A stretch of DNA of 64,000 nt from Corynebacterium casei LMG S-19264 (GTDB lineage Bacteria; Actinomycetota; Actinomycetes; Mycobacteriales; Mycobacteriaceae): the NCBI RefSeq assembly GCF_000550785.1, contig NZ_CP004350.1, positions 80,835 through 144,834 on the forward strand, read 5' to 3'. The position numbers were made by a program, and so were the translations under genes. The number at the start of each line of letters is the position of its first letter. The stretch's first letter is position 1. Under the pieces are notes generated by a model. That model saw nothing but the letters and a program-made list of their open reading frames with translations, did not search any database and was not told the DNA's origin. Below, piece after piece: positions 7,925 through 16,291 of this stretch.

Positions 7925-9232
7925 CTAAGCTTTTGAAGTCCGACGAAGCTTATTAACCAAAACTACCAGAATGATGGCACTGAAAATGCCTACTAGTGGC
8001 GGGATACCTATACCCAGCATCGTGGAGCTGTAGGCAAGCACCGAAGCAACTACGTAGATTCCAATATTGATTGCATTATATCTTGGTATCTCTGTTCCCT
8101 CCGGCATCTGGGTTCGGGACCACCGCATTATGTAATCACCAATAATGACGCCTCCCAGCGGAGGAATAAATACTCCCAACAGGTATAGGAAATCGGTGAG
8201 GTGGTTGTGCACCCCGAACACTGCTAAGAGGGTACCGATGATGGACCCGCCAACCACGAACGGTAACTTATTGTTCTTCTCAAAAATTTCAGCGCCCGCA
8301 ACGCCAAAGGCATAGGCTGTGTCGGCATTCGACTTCCACAGATTTCCAAACAAGAGAACTAGACCTAAAGCGACCAAACCAAGCTGATAAAGGATCACGA
8401 CAAAGTCGCCCTCCCCAAATGTCATCGCGCCAATTGCGCCAAAAAATATCATGAGGCCGTTGCCTACGATGAAACCGATTACACACGCCCAGATTGCTTG
8501 ATTTCCGGACTTTGCAAACCGAGTCCAGTTAGGTGCCTGAGTTCCTGCAGAAACGAAGGTGCCTACTACGGTAGTGATCGCAACACCAAGAGACATCTGA
8601 GAAGCCGGCTCAAGATCAAGCAGACCTGCCCATCCATGAACTTGTTCAAGGCACTTGAATACAACCCAAACGGCAAGCACTAGGATAAGAGGAGTAGAAA
8701 TCGCTGATACCCAGTACATTCCCTTGTAGCCGTAGCAGGCGGTGAGACACATCAGTACGCTTGCGACAACCATGATGGCTATCTGGGCAGAGTATGAATC
8801 CCAACTAAACGCAGTAGCCGTCATAGATCCTACAGTTCCGATGATCACTCCATACCAACCGACTTGGGTGCCTCCCAAGAGCAGAGAAGCGAACTTGGCC
8901 CCTCGCGTTCCAAGCACATAACGTGCCATCACCACAGTGGTCAGGCCAGTTCGCGCACCAATCCAGCCCAGGGTTGAAACATAGGAGCCTAAGATGAGTG
9001 AACCAAGTGCAACCACCATTAGCAGCTGTGAAAATTTGAATGCTAGGCCGAGCTCAGCTCCCGAAAGCATGGTTGGAGTAAAGACTGTGAAGCCTAGCAA
9101 GACGATTGCCAAAGAGACGAATTTCTTGCGCGCATGCAGGGGAACTGGGGTCACCGGATAGTCTGGATCGACCGGTTCCAAATCCGTTTCTAAGGATTTA
9201 TGCCCGCTTTGCGATGTAGTCGAAATACTCAT
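7925..9232 (-). CDS. codB: Cytosine permease, NCS1 family
   Basis: A 435-residue membrane protein with about 12 hydrophobic segments and the NCS1 cytosine/purine permease signature. The start of helix 1 reads FTVFTPTMLSGAELG, followed by GARTGLTTVVMARYVLGTRG; later GTQAPNWTRFAKS is the family's substrate-site region. I set the start at the ATG at 9232 because it overlaps the stop of the upstream deaminase as ATGA, the usual coupled arrangement; an earlier in-frame start at 9259 lies inside that gene. It should import cytosine for the deaminase encoded just upstream. Confidence 0.88.
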   Translation of the reverse strand: MSISTTSQSGHKSLETDLEPVDPDYPVTPVPLHARKKFVSLAIVLLGFTVFTPTMLSGAELGLAFKFSQLLMVVALGSLILGSYVSTLGWIGARTGLTTVVMARYVLGTRGAKFASLLLGGTQVGWYGVIIGTVGSMTATAFSWDSYSAQIAIMVVASVLMCLTACYGYKGMYWVSAISTPLILVLAVWVVFKCLEQVHGWAGLLDLEPASQMSLGVAITTVVGTFVSAGTQAPNWTRFAKSGNQAIWACVIGFIVGNGLMIFFGAIGAMTFGEGDFVVILYQLGLVALGLVLLFGNLWKSNADTAYAFGVAGAEIFEKNNKLPFVVGGSIIGTLLAVFGVHNHLTDFLYLLGVFIPPLGGVIIGDYIMRWSRTQMPEGTEIPRYNAINIGIYVVASVLAYSSTMLGIGIPPLVGIFSAIILVVLVNKLRRTSKA

Positions 9233-9696
9233 ACAGGTTCTCCAATATCTTCCGCCCAAATTTCTGGTCGCTCGCTGAGCATCATTTGCATCAAGGATTT
9301 GCAGATCTCATCGTCCACGACAATCAGCTCCTTGCCCATCGAGCGCAACCACTCTTCAGAGGCCTCAAACGTGTGGTTTTCACCAATTACAATTCGCGGA
9401 ATGTCGTACAGTACAGATGTTCCTGCGCACATATAGCAGGGTGAGAGGGTTGTATACAGCGTCGAGTTTCGATAAACACTCGCAGACAAACGCCCCGCAT
9501 TTTCAATGCAGTCGGTCTCACCATGTCTAATCGCCGAGCCCATTTGGACACGCCGATTGTGACCAACTGCCAAGACCTCGCGATCCGACACTAATACGGC
9601 TCCGATAGGTACTCCCCCTTCTTGCCAACCGATTTTCGCTTGCTCAATAGCTAAATCAAGGTACTTTCTGTCATACGAGTCGAGCACGAAGCCCAC
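9229..9696 (-). CDS. Cytosine deaminase, fungal (Fcy1) type
   Basis: About 155 residues of the CDA-fold deaminase superfamily. The zinc site is HGE (residue about 59, with the catalytic glutamate) and PCYMC. Similarity to yeast Fcy1 extends over the whole length: EGGVPIGAVLV, GSAIRHGETDCIENAGRL, TLYTTLSPCYMC and the tail SERPEIWAEDIGE. This favours free cytosine as substrate over adenosine or tRNA. The listed GTG start at 9696 overlaps AAAGGTGGG; a second GTG at 9687 has better spacing to that ribosome site and is equally likely. The stop overlaps the codB start by 4 bp. Confidence 0.85.
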   Translation of the reverse strand: MGFVLDSYDRKYLDLAIEQAKIGWQEGGVPIGAVLVSDREVLAVGHNRRVQMGSAIRHGETDCIENAGRLSASVYRNSTLYTTLSPCYMCAGTSVLYDIPRIVIGENHTFEASEEWLRSMGKELIVVDDEICKSLMQMMLSERPEIWAEDIGEPV

Positions 9697-9753
9697 CTTT
9701 CTATTGTTCGATAGGTATTTCGATAGCGCAAATCGTACCTTCAGGGAGAATAA

Positions 9754-9784
9754 CTGTCAATTAACAGGTATTAACACTTGTTAA
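9754..9784. promoter_or_regulatory. Putative operator pair upstream of the cytosine deaminase-codB operon
   Basis: CTGTCAATTAACAG (9754-9767, one mismatch pair) is followed at once by the perfect palindrome TTAACACTTGTTAA (9771-9784). Both carry TGTTAA/TTAACA half-sites. They lie 60-90 bp upstream of the minus-strand operon and would also have faced codA before the IS insertion. A repressor of cytosine use is a reasonable guess. Confidence 0.5.
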
Positions 9785-9887
9785 GGATATGCATTGAGGC
9801 ATTCGCGAGCACCAATCGCAGTTTTCTGAATTTGCGGCGGACTGGGTTTGATGGAGATAGGGTTTTACCTGAACAAGGAGAACCCCC

Positions 9888-10083
9888 ATGCCCCGTCAAA
9901 GTAAGTACGATGCCGCCACCCAGGAGCGCGCGGTCCGAATGTATTTCGAACGCCTCGACGAAGGAACCATTTCGAAAGCCGCCGCCCGCCGAGAAATCGG
10001 CGAGCTGCTCGACGTCAAAGAATCAACACTGCGGAACTGGATCCGCAAACACGAAATGAAAGAAGACGCCCCAGCGGATGCAA
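9888..10083 (+). pseudogene. OrfA of the outer IS3 element, 5' part
   Basis: The frame starts at ATG 9888 after AAGGAG and encodes MPRQSKYDAATQERAVRMYF and further helix-turn-helix sequence typical of IS3 OrfA. It is cut after codon 65 by the inner IS3 at 10084. Joining base 10083 to 13107 restores a continuous frame of about 110 residues, so the break is due only to the insertion. Confidence 0.8.
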
Positions 10084-10361
10084 GGGCCTGACCCCCGGAA
10101 AGTAGACACAGGGATTTAATCAAGAAGCACGTTTGAGTGTAGCTTCATTGTGCCGCTCAAACACGTTTGGTGCGAGGTGATTACACCACGAGTGCCTTCG
10201 CATCGTGTTGTACCTGGTGCACCACCGGAACACCTCCCTCCGACACACCAGCTGGTTAGTGAATGTTTTAGAATCTTGCAGCACTTCACGCTTCATTGAG
10301 GCGTTAAACGATTCAGCTAAGGCGTTATCTGCGCTGGGGGCCTGACCCCCGGAAAGTAGAC

Positions 10362-11812
10362 GGTTGTGTCCCGTAGCGTGGTGTATCTGTAACTGTTGGT
10401 GAGGACCCTATGAACGATGTGGGCGACCACCGCAGTACCTTTCGAATTAACTCCTACATCTCCTCGAAAGGGATAACCACGATGGCCGCTAGTCCTCATT
10501 CTATCGACCCAACTACCTACTTGGACGAATTGCTCGCTCAAGCATCCCCAGATTTGATGCGACAGATGCTCCAAGGCTTTATTAACCAGATTCTCTCGGC
10601 CCAGGCTGACCAAGTCTGCGGCGCTGAATACGCCACCTCCTCTGAGTCTCGTACTAACGTCCGCAATGGCTACCGCCACCGTGACCTGGATACTCGTGTG
10701 GGCACCATTGATGTCGCCGTGCCCAAACTGCGCACCGGATCGTTCTTCCCAGATTGGCTACTTCAACGACGCACCCGGGCAGAACGCGCACTAACGACCG
10801 TGATCGCCACCTGCTACCTGAAAGGCGTATCGACTCGCAGGATGAACGATCTCGTCGCCAGTTTGGGAATCAATAACCTGTCGAAGTCACAGGTATCCGA
10901 GATTGCGAAAGACCTTGACGGCATGGTCGAAGATTTCCGCACTCGCCCGCTAGATACCGGACCCTACCTCTATGTTTCCTGTGACGCGTTGACCATGAAA
11001 GTCCGTGAAGGCGGGCGGGTGGTCAAAACCTCCGTACTACTAGCCACCGGTGTTAACGCCGAAGGCTACAGGGAACTACTTGGCATGCAGGTCGCTACCT
11101 CTGAATCAGTGGCCTCGTGGACCGGGTTCTTTAGAGATCTCAAAGCCCGCGGACTTAACGAGGTCTACCTCGTGACCAGTGACGCCCATTTGGGCATCCA
11201 GCATGCCATTGGTGAAGTACTACCGAATGCGTCCTGGCAACGGTGTCGTACGCATTTTGCCAAGAACCTCTCGTCGATGGTGCCGAAGACGCAATGGCCG
11301 ACGCTATCGGCAATGTTTCATACCATCTTTCAACAACCCGATGCGCAGGCAGTATGGAATCAAGCCCGGGAGGTCGTGGCTTTTTGCGAGGAAAAGTTCC
11401 CGCACGTTGCTCACTACCTGGAAGAAGCCCTCGAGGAACTCCTAGCGTTTACTCATGCTCCGAAATCAGTGTGGACCAAAATCTGGTCGAATAACCCGAC
11501 CGAGAGACTTAATCGGGAGATCCGTCGGCGTACGGATGCCGTCGGTATTTTCCCTAACCGTGACGCGGTTATCCGTCTCGTCGGTGCGGTACTGGCTGAA
11601 CAGCATGATGACTGGATTCAGCAAAATCGCTACATGTCACTGACCAGCCTGGAACACACCAAGGCAATGATCAACGCCAACGTCATCGACGCCGACAACA
11701 CTCAGGAGGTTGCATGAACCGGCAACAGCACCGGCAACGAGCCGGCCCCTGAAGACCAATTTCACTGCTTGTTTTATCGAAAGGCAGAAACACCACTCAA
11801 CCGGACTTGACC
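10362..11812 (+). mobile_element. IS256-family element inserted 24 bp inside the inner IS3
   Basis: A 1451-bp element flanked by the exact 8-bp repeat AAGTAGAC (10354-10361 and 11813-11820). Its ends, GGTTGTGTCCCGTAGCGTGG and inward from the right GGTCAAGTCCGGTTGAGTGG, match at most positions. It carries one transposase gene. The transposase differs clearly from that at 774-2117, so this is a separate IS256 lineage. Confidence 0.88.
10482..11717 (+). CDS. IS256-family transposase (second lineage)
   Basis: A 411-residue DDE transposase from the ATG at 10482; an in-frame ATG at 10410 would add 24 residues that are not family-like. Motifs include RNGYRHRDLDTRVGTIDVAV, the first aspartate in VSCDALTMKVREGG, the second in VTSDAHLGIQHAI followed by WQRCRTHFAKN, and the final glutamate in WSNNPTERLNREIRRR. 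It is full length without stops, so likely active. Confidence 0.92.
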   Translation: MAASPHSIDPTTYLDELLAQASPDLMRQMLQGFINQILSAQADQVCGAEYATSSESRTNVRNGYRHRDLDTRVGTIDVAVPKLRTGSFFPDWLLQRRTRAERALTTVIATCYLKGVSTRRMNDLVASLGINNLSKSQVSEIAKDLDGMVEDFRTRPLDTGPYLYVSCDALTMKVREGGRVVKTSVLLATGVNAEGYRELLGMQVATSESVASWTGFFRDLKARGLNEVYLVTSDAHLGIQHAIGEVLPNASWQRCRTHFAKNLSSMVPKTQWPTLSAMFHTIFQQPDAQAVWNQAREVVAFCEEKFPHVAHYLEEALEELLAFTHAPKSVWTKIWSNNPTERLNREIRRRTDAVGIFPNRDAVIRLVGAVLAEQHDDWIQQNRYMSLTSLEHTKAMINANVIDADNTQEVA

Positions 11813-11832
11813 AAGTAGACACAGGGATTTAA

Positions 11833-12732
11833 TCAAGAAGCACGTTTGAGTGTAGCTTCATTGTGCCGCTCAAACACGTTTGGTGCGAGGTGATTACACC
11901 ACGAGTGCCTTCGCATCGTGTTGTACCTGGTGCACCACCGGAACACCTCCCTCCGACACACCAGCTGGTTAGTGAATGTTTTAGAATCTTGCAGCACTTC
12001 ACGCTTCATTGAGGCGTTAAACGATTCAGCTAAGGCGTTATCTGCGCTGGTTCCAATTGCTCCCATCGACTGTTTCACCCCAAGTAGCGTGCATGTCTGC
12101 TGGAATGCTTGCGAGGTATAAACACTGCCGTGATCCGAGTGAAATATTGCCCCTTTAAGGCTGCCTCGCTGGCCTTTGGCAGCTGTGAGGGCATCTTGAA
12201 CCAAGCTAGTGCGCATGTGATCCGCAATCGCGAAACCGATTAGCCTGCGTGAATAGCAGTCAATCACGGTAGCCAGGTACATATTTGCCCCACCGTCAAT
12301 CGGCAAATACGTAATGTCACCGACATAGAGCTGATTTGGCTTGTCGGCAGTGAACTTCCGTCCGACTAGGTCCGGAAACACTGGTTTTTTCTTATCCGAA
12401 ACAGTCGTGGTGACTTTGCGTTTTTTCGTGAACCCAAACAATTTCATTGACCTCATCACCCGTGCGACCCGTTTATGGTTGACAGGTCTATCTTTTGGAT
12501 TGTCGTTGAGTTCTGCCGTGACGCGTTTGGCGCCGTAGCAGCCCTTTTCTGCGGCGAACACGGCCTTGACTTTCGCGCCGAGGATAGCATCGCTAAACAA
12601 GCGTTTCTTGCGCTTGGCTGCACTAGATTTCCATTTGTAATACGAGGAACGATTCAACGTCAGAACTTCACATAACCGCTTAACCGGGTAGGTTTTTCGC
12701 GCGTCGTCAACGAACCGGAAGCGGATCACCAA
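11833..12732 (-). CDS. IS3-family OrfB transposase, second copy
   Basis: The 299-residue product is identical to that at 2518-3417, with the same integrase core residues (GDITYLP, HSDHGSVY, ALAESFN). Its reading frame is intact. The IS256 insertion lies outside the gene but separates it from one terminal repeat, so this copy probably cannot move by itself. It could still supply transposase to the other copy. Confidence 0.9.
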   Translation of the reverse strand: MVIRFRFVDDARKTYPVKRLCEVLTLNRSSYYKWKSSAAKRKKRLFSDAILGAKVKAVFAAEKGCYGAKRVTAELNDNPKDRPVNHKRVARVMRSMKLFGFTKKRKVTTTVSDKKKPVFPDLVGRKFTADKPNQLYVGDITYLPIDGGANMYLATVIDCYSRRLIGFAIADHMRTSLVQDALTAAKGQRGSLKGAIFHSDHGSVYTSQAFQQTCTLLGVKQSMGAIGTSADNALAESFNASMKREVLQDSKTFTNQLVCRREVFRWCTRYNTMRRHSWCNHLAPNVFERHNEATLKRAS

Positions 12733-13034
12733 TTCGTCTCTTCCGCGAAATATTTAGCAGCCTTTTGCAAAATATCGCGCTCTTCTTGCAAGCGTTTAAC
12801 TTGGCGTTCAAGCTGCCGGATCCGCTCGGTGTCGGTGACCGAGGCCGACGAGGAAGAATCCGGGGTAATGATCGTGGTGCGCGCGGCCGTCCCGTACCTT
12901 TTGACCCAGTTATGCAAGGTAGCGCGGTTGATCCCGAGATCAGTGGCAATAGTGGTCAATGAAGCACCCGAGGAATTCTCATAGAGTGCGACAGCATCAC
13001 GCTTGAACTCTTCGGTATAGGTCTTGCTTGGCAT
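12726..13034 (-). CDS. IS3-family OrfA, second copy
   Basis: Same 102-residue protein as the OrfA at 2216-2524, starting MPSKTYTEEFK at 13034. It has the N-terminal helix-turn-helix and C-terminal leucine-rich coiled coil. It overlaps orfB by a few bases in the -1 frame. Confidence 0.87.
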   Translation of the reverse strand: MPSKTYTEEFKRDAVALYENSSGASLTTIATDLGINRATLHNWVKRYGTAARTTIITPDSSSSASVTDTERIRQLERQVKRLQEERDILQKAAKYFAEETNW

Positions 13035-13106
13035 AGTGAGGAGATTACCTTTCAGTCCCACGTTGATGGGATATTAGGTGTCTACCAAACAGGGGTCAGT
13101 GCCCAA

Positions 13107-13243
13107 AGATGAGCTACACCGAACTAGAGAAGGCTTACAACGCCGAACGCCAACGCAACCAGCGTCTGGAAAAGGCCAACGAGATCCTCAAAACGGCGTC
13201 AGCTTTTTTCGCCCAGGCGGAGCTCGACCGCAAACTCCGGTAG
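13107..13243 (+). pseudogene. OrfA of the outer IS3 element, 3' part
   Basis: After the inner insertion the frame resumes as MSYTELEKAYNAERQRNQRL and ends LDRKLR-stop at 13241-13243. This is the coiled-coil half of OrfA. The zero frame contains the heptamer T TTT TTC at 13204-13210, which allows a -1 slip into the orfB frame, the usual way IS3 elements make OrfAB. Confidence 0.78.
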
Positions 13244-14178
13244 TCGTGGATTTCATTCGCACCTATCGGCAGCGCTTCGGGGTCGAGTCAATCTGTGCCG
13301 TGCTCACCGAGCATGGCATCACGATTGCCCCAAGCACCTTCTACGCCCATCAATCCCGCGGCTTCGGGCCGACCGACGCCGAATTAGACGACGCCTACAC
13401 CGCCGACCGACTCCACGATCTCTGGCGGGACAATCGGTGTGTTTATGGACGGCACAAACTGTGGAAAGCCGCCCACCGCAACGGTCTCGATGTTGGCCGT
13501 GACCAGGTCCAACGCCTGATGAAGGTGACCGGGATCCGGGGTGTCAGCCGCGGTATGCATAAACGCCGCACTACCATCTCAGACCCCTCGCGGATCAGAC
13601 ACCCGGACCTCGTCAAACGCCGGTGGGATCATCCCAGCCGGCCGGATCAATGGTGGATAGCCGATTTCACCTATGTCTGGACTGCTCGGGACGGGTTCTG
13701 CTACACCGCGTTCATCGTCGACGCCTACTCCAGGATGATCCTGGGCTGGGTCACCACCACCGTCATGGACACCCGGATGGTGCTCATGGCCCTGGAGCAC
13801 GCCCTATTCTCGCGGAAACGCACGAAGATGGAGTTCACCTCCACCGGGCTCGTGCACCACTCGGATGCGGGGGTGCAGTACACGTCTTTGGCGTTTACGG
13901 AGACGCTGACAGAATCCGGGATCGACGGTTCCATCGGCACCGTCGGCGATGCGTTGGACAACGCGATGATGGAATCAACGATCGGGCTCTACAAAACCGA
14001 ACTGATTGATTTCGATCCTTCCCGCACGTGGCAGGACGCTAGCGAAGTAGAAAGGGAGACCGCCTCGTATGTGTATTGGTACAATTACCAACGACTGCAT
14101 TCCTCGATCGCAGACGTACCACCGGTCGAGTACGAGCAGGCCTACGAGAGTCAACACCAATCCGTAAAAGCCCAGTAA
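13210..14178 (+). CDS. OrfB of the outer IS3 element (integrase core)
   Basis: This -1 frame, entered by slippage at 13204-13210, encodes an HTH region (RFGVESICAVLTEHGI), then the DDE core: D in WIADFTYVWTARDG, D in VHHSDAGVQYTSLAF, and E in AMMESTIGLYKTELI. The frame is open upstream to 13078, but that part overlaps orfA and is not family-like. The core is intact, but OrfA is split by the inner element, so no normal OrfAB fusion can be made. Confidence 0.85.
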   Translation, partial: RPGGARPQTPVVVDFIRTYRQRFGVESICAVLTEHGITIAPSTFYAHQSRGFGPTDAELDDAYTADRLHDLWRDNRCVYGRHKLWKAAHRNGLDVGRDQVQRLMKVTGIRGVSRGMHKRRTTISDPSRIRHPDLVKRRWDHPSRPDQWWIADFTYVWTARDGFCYTAFIVDAYSRMILGWVTTTVMDTRMVLMALEHALFSRKRTKMEFTSTGLVHHSDAGVQYTSLAFTETLTESGIDGSIGTVGDALDNAMMESTIGLYKTELIDFDPSRTWQDASEVERETASYVYWYNYQRLHSSIADVPPVEYEQAYESQHQSVKAQ

Positions 14179-14298
14179 AGGCTTTTACCCCTACTCTCCA
14201 GAAAACTCAGGCCGATTCAATTTGTCCTCCAGCTGGATTGCGACTAGAAAAGAAGGTGACTCATTTACCTATCAGAGTATAGAAATTGTGGAGCGATA

Positions 14299-15558
14299 AT
14301 GCGTATCACCAACGCCCTCGTCAAGGGAGCAGCCAACGGACAACTCGTCGATATCGACATCGATCCAATCACAGGCAAAATCACGACGATTACCCCGGCT
14401 GCTGGACCATTCATTGCTGAGACCGAAGCTGAAATCTATGATGCTGCTGGGCGTCTTGTCTCCCCTCAGTTTGTTGAGGCACATATCCACTTGGATTACG
14501 CCAATACGGCCGGAATCCCTCGCGATAATGAGTCCGGCACACTTTTTGAGGCAATTGAGATCTGGCGTGAGCGCAAAGAAGCGGGATTGAACAACCCCGA
14601 CCTCATCCGCAGAAATGCTATTGCAGCCGCGAAGTCCGCAGTTGAGCACGGCGTGGGTTTTATTCGCACCCACGTTGACGTCACTGATCCGGAGCTGACC
14701 GCTTTTCGGGTACTTAAGGATGTGAAAGAGGAAATCCGCGACTGGTGCGACGTCGAGTTGGTAGCATTCCCTCAAAACGGCATCTACGCCTACCAAGGCG
14801 GAGACCGCCTAGTTGAGCAGGCACTCAAGGAAGGAGCAGATGTCGTGGGGGGTATTCCTCACTTGGAGCCCACACGTGAAGACGGTGTCGACTCCCTTAA
14901 GCACCTTTTTGACCTTGGCGAAAAGTACGGCACCCGCATCGACATCCACTGCGACGAGATTGATGATGCCCAATCGCGCTTCGTGGAGGTAATCGCTGCT
15001 GAGACCACGAAGCGCTCCATGCAGGGACTAGCTACTGTTTCACACTCGGCGGCGATGAGTTACTACGAGCCAGGATACATGGCACGCCTATTGCCCAAGC
15101 TCGCTTCTGCCGATGTCACCTTCGCTGTTTGCCCCAATGAGAACTTACATCTACAGGGTCGAGGCTATTCACACGCCACCCCCCGGGGCGTCGCACCAAT
15201 TAAGGCACTGACCGATTTCGGGCTCAACGTTGCACTGTGTCAGGATTCTATCTCCGACCCGTGGTACCCCATGGGAAACGGCGATCTTCTTCGCGTTGTC
15301 GACACCGGGCTACATGTTTCCCATATGCTTCAGCCCAAGTACATCGACAACTGTCTCGAATTCATCACCCATAATCCAGCGAAGAATCTAGGTCTTAGGG
15401 GCTACGGCATCATGGAGGGCAATCCCGCCAACCTTATCGTCCTAGACGCCCATTCTGAACGTGAGGTTTTACAAGAGGGCTGCCCAGTTCTCCTCTCTGT
15501 GCACCGCGGCAAGAGGGTTTTCTCGCGTGCCGCGATCAATACCGACTGGGAGTCTTAA
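14299..15558 (+). CDS. codA: CodA-type cytosine deaminase (amidohydrolase)
   Basis: A 419-residue TIM-barrel metal-dependent hydrolase. Metal ligands are seen in EAHIHLD (residues about 60-66) and IDIHCDEIDD (about 215). A later histidine lies in VSHSAAM and the catalytic aspartate in CQDSISDPWYPMG, the form typical of CodA. The TFAVCPNENLHLQGR stretch forms part of the substrate site. The ATG follows GTGGAG at good spacing. It would deaminate cytosine to uracil and probably formed a divergent locus with the codB operon before the IS3 insertion. A related substrate such as isoguanine or creatinine cannot be excluded. Confidence 0.85.
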   Translation: MRITNALVKGAANGQLVDIDIDPITGKITTITPAAGPFIAETEAEIYDAAGRLVSPQFVEAHIHLDYANTAGIPRDNESGTLFEAIEIWRERKEAGLNNPDLIRRNAIAAAKSAVEHGVGFIRTHVDVTDPELTAFRVLKDVKEEIRDWCDVELVAFPQNGIYAYQGGDRLVEQALKEGADVVGGIPHLEPTREDGVDSLKHLFDLGEKYGTRIDIHCDEIDDAQSRFVEVIAAETTKRSMQGLATVSHSAAMSYYEPGYMARLLPKLASADVTFAVCPNENLHLQGRGYSHATPRGVAPIKALTDFGLNVALCQDSISDPWYPMGNGDLLRVVDTGLHVSHMLQPKYIDNCLEFITHNPAKNLGLRGYGIMEGNPANLIVLDAHSEREVLQEGCPVLLSVHRGKRVFSRAAINTDWES

Positions 15559-15856
15559 CCTGCCCTATCAACATAACAACCAAGGATCATCTTTAGAAAT
15601 CGGGATTCTCTTTCATCCATTTCGAAAATCCACAGCATCCGGAAGCCTTGAATCCTCATAGGAGGGTAAATCGCAGAGTGAAACGTGGACAGATTAGAGA
15701 TCCTCCCGAAACACCAGTTTAAAAGTATTCCACTCACTTGTGAGGCTGGGCCCTGCTCTAATCGCTCTTGGAATGCAATGCCCGAACCGATACCCAGTAG
15801 ATAATGCGGGGAGTTTAATCAACAAGCAATCTTCAGGACATCGTAATTCCGCACCG
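15559..15856. other. Intergenic junction region, no gene recognised
   Basis: About 300 bases between codA and a truncated resolvase. A frame is open from 15740 into the resolvase, but its first 39 residues do not resemble any recombinase. I take this as an old deletion or insertion boundary. Confidence 0.4.
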
Positions 15857-16153
15857 GTGCTGTTCCTGAAAGAGGGCCAAACGTATTCGTTGAATTCGAC
15901 TCCGATTGCCAAGCTCATGCTGGGCTTGCTCGGTAGTGTGGCGGAGTTTGAGCGCTCGATTATTCGTGAGCGTCAGGCGGAGGGGATTGCGCGGGCGAAA
16001 GCCCGCGGGGTGTATAAAGGTCGCGCGAAAGTGCTGTCTGATGAGCAGCTTGCCCAGGCACGCGAGTGGGTGGGCGGTGGTGTTCCGAAAGCGGAAGTTG
16101 CGCGCAGGCTCGGTATTGGTCGAACGACACTGTATAACTATCTCTCGCGCTGA
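15857..16153 (+). pseudogene. Serine recombinase (Tn3-type resolvase), C-terminal remnant
   Basis: Ninety-eight codons starting VLFLKEGQTYS match the second half of Tn3 resolvases. They cover the long E-helix (LMLGLLGSVAEFERSIIRERQ), the linker (GIARAKARGVYKGR) and the DNA-binding helix-turn-helix (KAEVARRLGIGRTTLYNYL). The N-terminal catalytic part with the active serine is missing. It may have come from the same transposon as the Tn3 relic at 4073-4804. Confidence 0.8.
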
Positions 16154-16181
16154 CTCAGGGAGCTTTGAAGGTTGTTAAAAC

Positions 16182-16291
16182 GGTGCTGTTGCAAACTCGC
16201 GTTTTCGACGAAAACGGCGGATCCGGTACCAGCGTTGCGCTGCACACTAACAAATAGTTAGTTGTCCGGAATTCCTGTTTGCAACAGCACC
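16182..16291. mobile_element. 110-bp mini element with IS6-type ends
   Basis: The segment begins GGTGCTGTTGCAAAC and ends with its exact mirror. The first 14 bases match the ends of the IS6 element at 6535-7372. No transposase is present, and inside is the perfect hairpin CGTTTTCG-A-CGAAAACG (16200-16216). The IS6 transposase could act on it. No 8-bp target repeat is seen (GTTAAAAC against TGACGGGG). Confidence 0.7.

Larger units (their letters stand above)
10084..13103 (-). mobile_element. Inner IS3: partial copy joined to a full copy, the latter split by IS256
   Basis: The unit is flanked by CAA (10081-10083 and 13104-13106), the 3-bp duplication of the original insertion. Bases 10084-10337 repeat the terminal 254 bp of the element. 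A second end begins at 10338 (GGGCCTGACCCC) and leads, after the IS256 insertion, into a full element (24 + 1283 = 1307 bp, the same as the copy at 2147-3453). The layout suggests the element inserted into itself and then lost the distal duplicate by recombination. Confidence 0.75.
9833..14219 (+). mobile_element. Outer IS3-family element, interrupted by a second IS3 and an IS256
   Basis: The ends read TG...CGG.CTG.GTTT..TGGAGA inward from 9833 and from 14219. The flank is ATT on both sides (9830-9832 and 14220-14222), the expected 3-bp duplication. With the inner insertion removed the element is about 1.36 kb and holds an orfA/orfB pair. It separates codB and its deaminase from the codA-type gene. 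Confidence 0.8.

Noticed and set aside
13078..13209. N-terminal part of the plus-strand frame leading into outer IS3 orfB
   Set aside because: It crosses the inner IS3 end and overlaps the true orfA frame; the residues are not transposase-like.
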